From Acanthochlamys bracteata (Eukaryota > Streptophyta > Magnoliopsida > Pandanales > Velloziaceae), in the NCBI GenBank assembly GCA_019914995.1, contig CM034142.1, forward strand, positions 6,943,513 to 7,007,512: 64,000 bases of DNA. Direction: 5' to 3'. The notes below the pieces were generated by a model. It was not told the DNA's origin, searched no databases, and was given only the letters and a program-made list of their open reading frames with translations. This document shows, in pieces, positions 1 through 9,824 of the stretch. The position numbers were made by a program, and so were the translations under genes. Position 1 is the first letter of the stretch; every line of letters starts with the position of its first letter.

Positions 1-2651
1 CAGAAGCAGAGCTACTTGCAACAAAATCTACCTTCCACAAGTGGGGTTTCTTTGTCGGAGGATGTCCTTTTAACTTGTTTATTAGGTACAAGATTAGTAA
101 AAAAGCTTTGTGGCTTGTGGAGCTTATTGCTATGCTGTTGAGGGAAGTAGCTTATATAGAGGTACTCACGACACCACTCCCGGATCCTGGTAGAGAGATC
201 TCTAAAGGCGAAATCATTGTCGGGTCACAAATGAAGTCAACACTTGAGCTGATCCATTCTTATATAAAAAATGATTCTGTTACAACTATAGCAATTTGGG
301 GTATGGGCGGTGTAGGAAAGACTACGCTACTCGAACTTATCAACAATGAATTTGTGAATCTTGCAAGAACTCAGGGTGCGAAGAACTCATTCCAACATGT
401 CATATTGGTCAGTGTTAATGAGAATCATAGTTTGGAGAAGCTTCGACAAGATGTAGGCGGAGAGTTGGGCATGGTACAACTTACTGCAAGGAGTATCTTC
501 AATTTCTTGAGGAACAGAAGTTTCCTACTCTTGCTTGATAACATATGGGAAGAAATTGATTTGCATAAAGTTGGAATTCCACTTGGGCAGTCCACTGGCC
601 AACTCAAACAGATGCTTATATTTGCAACTCGATCTGAGCAAGTTTGTATCCAAATGAATGCCAGAAAATGGGTGAAGGTGGATTGTTTGGAGAAGAAAGA
701 AGCTTGGGAAATGTTTAGAAAGACTGTTGGTGAAGATGTACTTGCTGATCCAACAATAAATGAATTTGGTAGAGAGGTCGCTGAACAATGCCATGGCTTA
801 CCTCTTGCACTCAAAACTATTGGGAGAACTATGGCTACAAAGAAGAAGCCCCAACAGTGGGAACATGCATTAGCATCTCTTAGAAGATCTTGGAGTGAAG
901 CCATACCCAATATAGAGAAAAAAATGTTCAGTACACTGAAATTCTCTTATGACAACTTGCCAAATGACTTAACGAGACGATGTTTCTTGTGCTGTTCTTT
1001 GTGGCGGCAAGGTCAAAGCATCATAAAGGATGATCTTATCCGATGTTGGATCGGATTAGGATTGGTTGATGAATTTGCTGACATGGCAGAAGCGTATGGT
1101 AAAGGGCATTTCATAATCGAGGATTTGGAGGAAGCATGCCTACTAGAACCATCCACTATAGTTCCAAAAAAGGATATAGGCCTTGCGGCAGTGAAGCTAC
1201 ATGATAGTATAAGGGGCATGGCTCTTTGGATATCCTCTAAATGTGGGGCTGAAAAGAATAGATGGATTGTGGAAAAATATGTTTCAGGAGAGATTGCGAA
1301 GGTTGACAAGTGGAAAGATGCTGAGATTGTATCTGTAACATTGGCTAATAAGGTCCTTCCATGTCCTCCAGATTGCTATAAACTCTTGACGCTCATAATG
1401 CACGGCACAGTTCGTTGCCAGATCCCCAGAGGATTTTTCAAATCCATGCCATCTCTAAGATACTTGCATCTATCTGGCAAGATTTCGTATGAATGTTCAG
1501 AAGAAATTTGTAGTCTAATTGATCTACAATACCTCAAGTTGTCTGGTTTGGATTATAGGGAGCTTCATAAAGCGTTGAGACAGTTAAAGAGCCTGAGATA
1601 TCTATATATTCCATCATCGCATGATATTGATGAAGATTTTTTAAATGCACTTGCGGAATTGCCGAAGTTGGAGGTCATAGATGTATTACCCGAGGGCGAG
1701 TTCGACTTGGTCCAATTGAAGCAACTGGAACGACGTGGGCTGAAAAGTCTTTCCATGAAAGTTTCATCAATTGAAGGACTTGAGAAGCTTCGGCATTTTA
1801 ATGTCGAGCGTGTTATCATGGAAACCTTGGAAGGTGTGAGGTCACTGAAGCTACAACAGAGGAGACGCGGAATGGAAAAGTGTCTCAAATGTCTAGGGTT
1901 ATCTAAATGCGAAGACTTGGAGCGACTGACAATACACGGAGGTGCCGCCACTTCTAGGGAAGGCCAAGACAGTTGCCCACTTCAAAATCTGGAGGTCCTT
2001 GAGCTTAAGAATTTGCCGAATTTGGAGGAGATCGTTTGGGAAGGAGTTTCGGCGAGTCGGAGCTTTCGAAGCCTTCGGTGGTTACTGATTGATGATTGCA
2101 AGAGTTTGAAAAGCATAACATGGGTGGCGGAACTCCCTTCCCTTCATAGTATATTGGTAGATGAATGTGAGGGATTGGAGGAGGTTGTTAGTGGAGAAGT
2201 AGATGAAATAGATGATCCAGATAAGGTTGCATTCCCATGCCTCACATTGTTAGCCTTAGGTAATTGTCCGAGGTTGCACAGCATATCTGCTGAAGTCCTA
2301 CGTTTCCCTTCGCTGGAATATGTGCTGATCGAAGATTGCCCAGAGTTGAGGAGGCTTCCATTCCACCCAACAGTTGCTGCGAACAATCTCAAAAGCATTA
2401 GAGCTGACACTGAATGGTGGAAGAACTTGCAATGGGAAGACAAACATATCTTTGAACCATTCTTCTTTGAATGTGGAGATGATTATGAAAGGAAATTCGT
2501 GGAGGAGATATGTGGAGAGTACGAGGAGACCAGTGATGAAGAAGAAGCAGAAGCAGAAGCAAAAGAAGAAGCACTGGCAGAGCTAGCAGAGCAGAGGCAG
2601 AAAAAAGCGGAAACAACAGAAGCAGAAGAAGATGAAAAAACTTTCTTGTGA
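1..2651 (+). CDS. CC-NB-LRR disease resistance protein, 5' end outside window (CNL1)
   Basis: Intracellular immune receptor of the RPS2/RPS5-like class. The frame is open from base 3, and the first bases match the start of the last exon of the paralogue at 16.8-20.5 kb, so one or two upstream exons are missing from the window; the Met at 75 is internal. Counting from that Met, the order is P-loop GMGGVGKTT near 76-84, kinase-2 LLLLDNIW, RNBS-B FATRS, GLPLA, CFLCCSLW and an LHD form of the MHD motif. Irregular LRRs follow, then a Glu/Ala/Lys-rich acidic tail. The second kinase-2 acidic residue is Asn. RNBS-B reads FATRS, where the two paralogues here have FTTRS. No stop or frameshift is visible. 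Family knowledge gives ADP/ATP-switched signalling; the effector is unknown. Confidence 0.93.
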   Translation, partial: EAELLATKSTFHKWGFFVGGCPFNLFIRYKISKKALWLVELIAMLLREVAYIEVLTTPLPDPGREISKGEIIVGSQMKSTLELIHSYIKNDSVTTIAIWGMGGVGKTTLLELINNEFVNLARTQGAKNSFQHVILVSVNENHSLEKLRQDVGGELGMVQLTARSIFNFLRNRSFLLLLDNIWEEIDLHKVGIPLGQSTGQLKQMLIFATRSEQVCIQMNARKWVKVDCLEKKEAWEMFRKTVGEDVLADPTINEFGREVAEQCHGLPLALKTIGRTMATKKKPQQWEHALASLRRSWSEAIPNIEKKMFSTLKFSYDNLPNDLTRRCFLCCSLWRQGQSIIKDDLIRCWIGLGLVDEFADMAEAYGKGHFIIEDLEEACLLEPSTIVPKKDIGLAAVKLHDSIRGMALWISSKCGAEKNRWIVEKYVSGEIAKVDKWKDAEIVSVTLANKVLPCPPDCYKLLTLIMHGTVRCQIPRGFFKSMPSLRYLHLSGKISYECSEEICSLIDLQYLKLSGLDYRELHKALRQLKSLRYLYIPSSHDIDEDFLNALAELPKLEVIDVLPEGEFDLVQLKQLERRGLKSLSMKVSSIEGLEKLRHFNVERVIMETLEGVRSLKLQQRRRGMEKCLKCLGLSKCEDLERLTIHGGAATSREGQDSCPLQNLEVLELKNLPNLEEIVWEGVSASRSFRSLRWLLIDDCKSLKSITWVAELPSLHSILVDECEGLEEVVSGEVDEIDDPDKVAFPCLTLLALGNCPRLHSISAEVLRFPSLEYVLIEDCPELRRLPFHPTVAANNLKSIRADTEWWKNLQWEDKHIFEPFFFECGDDYERKFVEEICGEYEETSDEEEAEAEAKEEALAELAEQRQKKAETTEAEEDEKTFL

Positions 2652-2737
2652 TTTATGCCCTGTTTGGCTGTGCGAAAGCCCCAAAAAAGCAGAAAACTGT
2701 GAAGCAGGCGTTTGGATACGTCTGTTTTTAGCCGCCA

Positions 2738-2823
2738 TAAGCAGCTTTGAATAGTAAAAAATAAAAAGCTTCGAATATCAGCTGTAAGCAGCTCTGAATA
2801 GTAGAAAATAAAAAACTTCGAAT
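2738..2823. repeat. Two-copy 39-bp direct repeat downstream of CNL1
   Basis: Two near-identical 39-bp units, at 2738-2776 and 2785-2823, start TAAGCAGCT and end CTTCGAAT, with an 8-base spacer. The second runs into a short TTCGAATCGAAG palindrome. GTTTGG motifs lie just upstream, as at the ends of the AT-rich repeats elsewhere in the window. The piece lies between the CNL1 stop and the BIR-like gene. Confidence 0.7.
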
Positions 2824-3102
2824 CGAAGCTTTTCAAGCAAAGCCGCGCAGAGCTTTTCTCGCTGGGTCTGTGGAATATCCATTTTGTCCAGATAATTTAG
2901 CACAAATTACAAATATATATATTCCTAACCGAATCCGTTTCTTCACATTTCTATCATTTTTTCGCTGCTTCACCCATTCGCTCCGCTCTCGCGATTTCAC
3001 TCCTTCTCCGGAAGCGATGTTCTCTCTTCCGGCGCCGGTCCTATCAATCCTTCTTCCTTTTTTTTTTAACCTGCTCCAGCTTTTCCTCAAATCTCTACAA
3101 TC

Positions 3103-3106
<4 letters not shown>

Positions 3107-3135
<29 letters not shown>
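3107..3135. repeat. (CT)n microsatellite in probable 5' leader
   Basis: An uninterrupted 29-base CT tract about 40 bases before the first Met of the BIR-like reading frame. CT-rich leaders are common in plant genes, so this supports a retained 5' end with a promoter upstream. It proves nothing about expression. Confidence 0.8.
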
Positions 3136-3138
<3 letters not shown>

Positions 3139-3175
3139 CAACCAACGAAGTGAACGAAGCAGCGGCGGCGCTAGA

Positions 3176-3703
3176 ATGTATTTTCGATCCTTTCCCTCCG
3201 CCGCATCAGCAGCGGCGGAGATGCTGCTGCTTCTCACGGCGGCGGCACTAGCCAACGCTGCCGAAGAAGATGGCGTCAGATGCTTACGTGGAATTAAAGA
3301 TTCTCTACGCGACCTTGACGGTCGTCTGAATTGGAACTTTGGTAACTCGAGCTTTGCTGGATTCGTCTGCAACTTCAGAGGCGTTTTGTGTTGGAATGCA
3401 CTAGAGAATCGTGTGCTTTCTATTTCTCTGCCTTCCATGTTTCTCACTGGCTCTGTTCCTTCTGCTCTCCAGTTTTGTAAAACTGCGACGACTCTTGTTT
3501 TATCTTCTAACTCAATCTCTGGACAAATCCCTTCGCAGCTTTGCAATTGGTTGCCATATTTGGTTAACCTTGATCTGTCTAACAATGGTTTATCTGGCCC
3601 GATTCCACCAGAACTATCAAGCTGTAAGTATCTGAACACTCTTTACTTGAATGAAAATTTGTTATCTGGCGATATACCACAATCTCTTGCTAAATTTAGC
3701 TAA
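3176..3703 (+). CDS. Truncated BIR-like LRR receptor ectodomain (no TM, no kinase)
   Basis: This matches the N-terminal half of a BAK1-interacting receptor-like kinase ectodomain (BIR2/BIR3 group): a signal-peptide-like stretch, the capped start EEDGVRCLRG, CNFRGVLCWN, then LRRs with SGQIPSQLCNWLPYLVNLDL and SGPIPPEL. The frame stops after about three LRRs, where full-length homologues continue to five LRRs, a TM and a pseudokinase of 600 residues in all. The first Met (3176) gives 175 aa; the Met at 3221 sits right before the hydrophobic LLLLTAAALANA signal core and is an equally good start. No kinase sequence is seen downstream. If translated, the product would be a secreted LRR fragment. 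Either a decayed gene or a decoy-like remnant. Confidence 0.75.
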   Translation: MYFRSFPSAASAAAEMLLLLTAAALANAAEEDGVRCLRGIKDSLRDLDGRLNWNFGNSSFAGFVCNFRGVLCWNALENRVLSISLPSMFLTGSVPSALQFCKTATTLVLSSNSISGQIPSQLCNWLPYLVNLDLSNNGLSGPIPPELSSCKYLNTLYLNENLLSGDIPQSLAKFS

Positions 3704-3779
3704 TCATAAGATTTTGGCTACTGAAGTTGGCTGAGATGCTTTGAAGATTTTGTGAATAAATCTTATGATTAGCTAAATT
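3693..3779. repeat. 22-bp perfect inverted repeat at the BIR-like break point
   Basis: Arms at 3693-3714 and 3758-3779 are exact reverse complements of 22 bases (first arm begins AATTTAGCTAATC), separated by 43 bases. The TAA stop of the BIR-like frame lies in the left arm, and homology to the family ends there. The arms could form a strong hairpin or mark a fold-back insertion or repair scar. Confidence 0.85.
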
Positions 3780-6015
3780 AGTTGGTTATTAGCCTTATTG
3801 CTAGTGATGGGTGAATGAAGCAAATTAGTTAAATCTAACTGCTTCAAGTTACCTTAGCAGTGTTGGTCGGTGGTTGATTTATAACGTCACTGATAGCTGT
3901 TCACTTTGCACACCAGTAACAGTTATTCAACCAGATCAATTGGATCACATAGAGGCTGGTTTGTAGTTGAGATTTCGCTGGAAAGTTTGTGTATAAATAT
4001 TGTTTATAGTTGAGATTCCAAATAGAGGTTGGTTTATAGCTGAGACTGGTTTTCTTGCTCCATGTTCTTTCAAGGATGTGCAATCATTTTGCTTATGTTT
4101 TTATAGAGTCAAGTCTTCATAATTTGGGTGTTGTCAATGACTTTCTATTTATAGTTGTCAATGACTTGTATCTTGGATGCTGTTTATTTTAATGCTTCTT
4201 GGAGCTCTAGATGTCTTGCTACTGCTGAGACACAAAAGCTCTGGGATGCTATTGATTTTAATGCTAAAAAATATGTAGGTTTCTTGTTGGCAGCAGTGTT
4301 TGAGCTAAAGATGCCTTGCTTCAGAAATTTATTTGTTGCAAGTTTTTGAGCTTCAAATTTTAATTTGGTTTGGTATGATGCAGTGATCTTTCTTGTTTTC
4401 TTCCCTCTTTTTGGAAGCAATTCTGCAATAAATTAGGCCAAAATTTATTCTAGTGATTTCTGTTTGTTATCAGATTAGATGTCTAACCTAGGAGTAGATT
4501 TAAGTTAATTTATGTGACAACATTCATGAATTTCAGGAGGATGTTGTCCTGCAACTTTTCATTAGTTTTATGTGAGTAATCCCATTTCTTTGCAACTTTA
4601 TCTTTATGGGTATTTTCTAACATTATACTTCTAGAATAACAGTAGTTACTAATCCTAATTCTTGTTAAGGGCCTTTGCTCTTCTTCACTTGATACCTCAT
4701 CAAGGACAAACCTTTAACTTTTGCAGGTGACTAAATGTGGTGCTATGCTCTGATGCTTCAGCTGGCTGGACAGCTAGGGATGCTTGCTAGCCTGGATGTG
4801 GTAATGAAGGTTGAAGCAGAGGCAGTTCAAGTGCAGCTGGGTGAATATAGATTGCCCAAACGGGGCCATTGTCTTGCTGCTCAACTTTTCTATTCAAGTT
4901 CTGATGATTGAAGTTGGTCAATTATTAGATCTGAAGTGCTCGATAAGTCTGGTAGGATGTTGTTCAGGGAAGATAGGTTATAAAAAATTCAATCTCTTAC
5001 AGTCGCCGGCTTGTGCTATTGTTTATTCATGATTTTTAAAGTGTACAATGAACAATGTTATCTTTGTTAATTACTACAAAGCTAAGTGCCTGTTTAGTAT
5101 TGGTTATAATTTTTTTTCATTCTAATTATGTATTTTTAATAAAATTTTATAATATTTTATAGAATATTTAAATTTAGAAAGTATAAAAATATTTTACGTC
5201 GTGTGAGAATTTATTATTATTTATTTATATTATTATTTTATAAGATAAAAAATATTAGAACTCATTTTTAAAAAAATCTAAAAATATTTTTTTGTTTATT
5301 GATTATATATTAACAGATTATGGGCATTATTTGATCTTGAACATGTTCTGAAAGTACTAAAATCTTTTTTCATAAATAAATTTTTTGGAGAGTAGGGTTT
5401 ACTTTTTTCTTGAATGTTATGTGGACTTTGATTGTTTCGGTGGATAAGCTCATCAATTTTGAAGCTCAGGAGTAGATTTCTTTTCTGTTACGATATGCAT
5501 GTTGGATTTTGAGACATTGATTAGGGATAAATCCATCACACTACAATATGTTGTTGAGTAATTTATAAGATTCACTAGATTCACTACACAATGGATGTTG
5601 AGTTCTACTCGGATAACATATTCCAGTTTTATTTACTAATGTCATAATATTAAAAAATATTGATCATTCTTTAATATTGAGCTCGTATGAATGTATTTAT
5701 TTTGAACTGAATGACTGTATAGTATTTGATTCATTAGATATTTGAGAGTATTTGTTTGCCATAATTGAAGATTAATCATACTTCTTCTGAATAATAAGTC
5801 TCCGAGAATTATTTGAATCATCCTTTTACAAAAAATAATGACTGCCTACTAAGAGAAACTGCAAGAATAATAGTAGTAAATCTAGGTTTATATAGAATTT
5901 CATATTCATATTCTTCTAACTATATCAATCATCTTATCCTTTCTACTACTATTATCGGTCTTTTTATTTTTAATGATATGATACAAACCTTAGTCCTCAA
6001 AGAGGGTGATGAAGG
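3780..6015. other. Intergenic, no recognised gene
   Basis: AT-rich DNA with only short open frames. Around 4730-5035 the base composition is more balanced and short open pieces exist in more than one frame, perhaps an old gene remnant, but I recognise no family. From about 5085 the sequence is very AT-rich, with a GCCTGTTTAG start resembling the MITE-like repeats. No kinase exon that would complete the BIR-like gene was found. Confidence 0.5.
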
Positions 6016-6271
6016 GGGCGTTTGGTAGTGCTTATGAAATAGAGTTTTTCTGAAGTATAAAATATTTTTGTCTTTTATGAAAAACGAGCTTTTTTTTTTT
6101 ACTTTTAAAAAAATAATAAAAATATGCAATAAAAAGATCTCACTTCGTAAAATTTTTTTACACTTTCTAAAATTTTAAATAAATTTTTTATATATTTATA
6201 AAATATATATTAAAAAATATGAAATGAAAAAAAGTTGATAAGCAGTTTATCATAAGCTGTGCCAAACGGGC
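6016..6271. mobile_element. MITE-like AT-rich element with imperfect terminal inverted repeats
   Basis: About 255 bases, starting GGCGTTTGGTAGTGCTTATG and ending in the near reverse complement (CATAAGCTGTGCCAAACGGGC). The interior is almost pure A+T with homopolymer runs and no coding capacity. The copy at 15.7 kb shares the same first 60 bases and an internal AAAAAGATCTCA block, so this is a dispersed family. The superfamily is not assigned. Confidence 0.65.
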
Positions 6272-6744
6272 TCAAAGTTTACTTAAATAGTGTTGGTTTG
6301 AATTTATTGCAAGCGGAGATGGGAGTAAAAGTTAGTTTGATTTTCTTTTCAACATACTAGATGCAAATGTCTATAGTTTTTGTTTTTTTTTTTTGCTTGC
6401 TGTAAGGATTATTTTTTGGTAAGCACTTGTTTGAAGTACTTGTAAAGCCCATGTTGGTTTAGAAATTGTAACAAAAAAATATTAGTAGCTATGTTCTTAA
6501 TGCTCTTGAATAATAGATCTGAAATTTGTAGTTAGTAGCTGTGACATGTAATATCTATATTAAAATTTATTTGATATTGTTAATAATTGACTGTATTAAG
6601 TGTTCAATATTCATTTAATATTTATAGAATATAACAAATTTATAATTGATAAAAATTTAAAATATATATCAAGATTATATATTAATATACAATAATAATA
6701 CTAATTTTATAAATATTAATATAAAAAATTTTTGCTGACAATGG
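6272..6744. other. AT-rich spacer
   Basis: No gene, RNA or repeat recognised. Poly-T and poly-A runs and short AT-rich near-repeats only. Confidence 0.6.
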
Positions 6745-7970
6745 ATAAGCAGGTTAAGAACAGTGTGACTTATATAGACTTCTGCAAGGTGTGAGTAATG
6801 ATTCGGAATAAGTTGTGTTTTGATTGCTGACTCTTGGTTGTGCAGGCGAGGTGATTGGCGTATGTATAATTCTAACTGGTAGTGTGATGAACGGGTTAAG
6901 AGCAGTGTGATTCGTATAGGGCTTTCGTAATGTGTGAGTGAGATTCGAATTAAGTTAGGTTCTGATGGTTGGTTTTTAGTTGTGTAAACGAGTCAACCGG
7001 CATATATTATAGCTTTAGCTGGTAGTGTAATGAGCATATTAAAAACAGTGAGATTTATAGGATTCCGCAAGGTGTGAGTAAAGATTCGCAGCAAGTTATA
7101 ATCTGATGGCTGGCTCTTGGTGTGCAGAGTGATGCTCGGGGCTAAATGGCTGGGATTCTGAGCGATCGACGTACTTGGTGCGCGATAGAGTGCTCGAATG
7201 AGAATAAATATAGTTGACTCACTCTTGAGGAAGAGATTGTTGGATTAAGAGTGAGTAGATTAGTCCCAAATTGAATAAAAATAAAATAAGAAAAAATTTA
7301 ATATACTAGAGACTTCTATAACCCATTAGTTTAACTTTTTGGATTAGATTGGACTTTTTAGTGTATGGACTACACTCTTCCGATCAGGAAGTCTAATGCA
7401 TGTAATAGCTTTCGTTGACGGTCGATTAGAATATTAAAACCAGCGTGACTTATATGGGCTTTCGCAAGCTGTGAGTAAGAATTCAGAATAAGTTTGGTTA
7501 TAATGACTAACTCTTGGTTGAGCAGGCGAGACGATCGGTGCATGTATAGCTCTAACTGATAGTGTGATGAGCAGTTTAAAAACAGTGTGACTCACATGAA
7601 CTTTTGCAAGATGTGAGTAAAAATTCGAAACAAGTTGGGCTTTGAAAGCTAGTTCTTGGTGTGCAGTAACGATGCTCGATGTCAAATGACTGAAATTCTG
7701 AACGATCGACGTATTTGGTGTACAATATGATACTCGGATGATGAGAAATATGAATGACTCACTCTTACGAAAAAGATTATTGAATTAAGAGTGAGTAGAT
7801 TAGTCTCATATTAAATAAAAATCAGATACGAAAGGGTTAATATAGTAGAAAGTTTCATAATCTATTGGCATAAGTTTTTGAGTTGGATTAAACTTTTTAA
7901 TTAATTAATCGAATTCTTCGGATATTTTATATTGATTAATTCTTTTAGTGTCGTATCTTTCCGACACATC
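6745..7970. repeat. Nested tandem repeat array, period about 143 bp
   Basis: Units begin near GGTTAAGAACAGTGTGACTT and recur at about 6752, 6893 and 7036 (spacings 141-143). They are followed by a tail with GATCGACGTACTTGG, GACTCACTCTT and TTAGTCCCAAATTGAAT. The whole arrangement is then repeated from about 7425 with two units and the same tail (7700-7850). So there are two higher-order copies of different unit number. No coding capacity. It may be the end repeat of a decayed element; the TTAGTCCCA motif is common in plant repeats, but no family can be assigned. Confidence 0.7.
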
Positions 7971-8076
7971 CCGACTGCTATTTGTTTAAACCCACCAAAT
8001 AAAAGAAAAAGAAAAATCATGAGCTCTTTCAATTTCTTCACTGATTTCAATTCGATCCGGAAGCAACAAAATGCAA

Positions 8077-8084
8077 CCGGTAAT
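8077..8084. repeat. Target-site duplication, left copy (CCGGTAAT)
   Basis: CCGGTAAT directly precedes the left TIR and is repeated exactly at 13871-13878, after the right TIR. Eight bases is the hAT-type duplication length. Confidence 0.92.
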
Positions 8085-8099
8085 TAGGGGTGGCAATAT
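8085..8099. repeat. hAT left terminal inverted repeat
   Basis: TAGGGGTGGCAATAT, an exact reverse complement of 13856-13870, followed by clustered GACCCG words up to about 8265. Confidence 0.95.
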
Positions 8100-9824
8100 A
8101 TGACCCGACCCGAAAACCCGACTCGAAACCGACCTGCTAAAATCGGGTTCGGGTCAAGGTATAAACGGGTTTGGGTCATTTTCGGGTCAACCCCGAAATT
8201 GACCCGGTAAAATAAACGGGTTCGGGTCAATTTCAGGTCAACCCGAAAGTGACCCGATCAACCCGAATAAGTTAAATATTTATGCCGAGTCGCTGACCAA
8301 CAGACCAAGTGCGTTAGGGTTTTTTCTTCCGAATCTTTTCAAACGGCGTCTCAAACTCTCATAGCGTAATCTACAGATCTAGATTTTTTCTTCCAATTTT
8401 TCGATAATCTTTTTCAGATCTACTCTTCCAAATCTTCTTCTTGCCGGATCTATTATCATTTTTCACCTCTCGTCGAACTCGTCTCCTTCCTGGCCGGTTG
8501 AATTCTTGTCATTTTGAGTCGGATCTACTGTTTTGTAAAGCCACGGCGTCGCGCGTTTGAATCTCTACTCCCTTCGTGAGTTCGCATATTTTCTATTGGT
8601 CTTTCAGTCTTTCCTTCGCTGTCGTCGACAAAGATCAATGTAAGAATTTTAACATTTAGATCTATAAAATTTGATTATTTTGCGTTTGCTATGCTTTCGC
8701 TTCTAGAGTTTATTTTGTGTGCATAATAGAATATTCAGTTGAACTGTTCTCTTAGTAATATAGTCTCTTTTGCTGTTGGAGTTCAAGGAACACCATTTGT
8801 CATTGCTTCATTGCTTCATGCTTCCAGCATTGTGCTAGTGGTCCCTTTTTTCGTTTCTTACACAGAGAATTGAATTGCTTCATGCTTCATCTTGTTATTT
8901 TCCTTTCAAACCTTATGCCAGTTTATTATTTAAATAAAGTTTTCAGATTTTTATTTTTTCCCTATAAGATAATTGAATTGAATTGGATAATTATAACAAA
9001 ATTAATGGATACTTCTTTTGCTCTGTGTTTCGATTTGTTAATTAATACTAGTTGCTTTTCGTATCTAGTTCTAAGGATCTATGTGAGCTTTTTATGTATC
9101 ACCTAAAAACCACCATTATTCAATCTCATTAACTTTGAGTATCTGTTTAATTAGGCTTTTTTTCAGCCTCTTATAATTTTTAAACCATGTTGTATTAAGA
9201 GAGACAGTGATATATATGTTAATACATTAATTAAAATAATACTAGTGATATAAAGTTCAAAGCAAATATATATATATATATATAGTTTTAGTTTCACGTA
9301 GATTTAAGCAATTTAAGAAAACATGGGAAAGTGGAGTGTTAATAGTTTATAGTGAACTAATTAACTAGTTAGTTTGTAGCTTGTAGTTTGTTTTCTTCAA
9401 GACTAATAGAGTTTATTTGTCTAGAGAATAATTATATCCATCCTTGTTCTCTCATCTTTATATGTTCGTCGATTGAGCAAAAATGTAATTTTTTTTTTTT
9501 AACTTTATATTGTTCTTCATATTGTATTATTATCAGAAAGTTGTTAAACATAACCTTATTTTTTAGAAAATTCATGTGGCATTTACAAAAGTAATCATGT
9601 GGTATCTTTTATACTTAGTTTCCAAAATTAAGTAGAGTCTAGTTAATATAATATAAATGATTTGTTTCATTCATTTTATTTTCTATAATTTTTATATGTT
9701 AAATTGTCAATCAATAAGTTTTATATTATTGAACTTATATGCAAGTGTGTACATAGAAGAAGAAATACAAATATTTTATGGATGCACTGAAAATACACGG
9801 AGTAGTCAGGGGATAATTCAGTGA

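Noticed and set aside
2833-3639. Long open frame on the minus strand across the BIR-like gene
   Set aside because: Low-complexity shadow (an RERERERE run from the CT tract) of a plus-strand frame with clear LRR homology.
4730-5035. Possible gene remnant with short open pieces in more than one frame
   Set aside because: Frames are broken and I could not tie them to any family with confidence.
6745-7970. CRISPR-like array
   Set aside because: Units are about 143 bases, adjacent without unique spacers, and the genome is plant nuclear.
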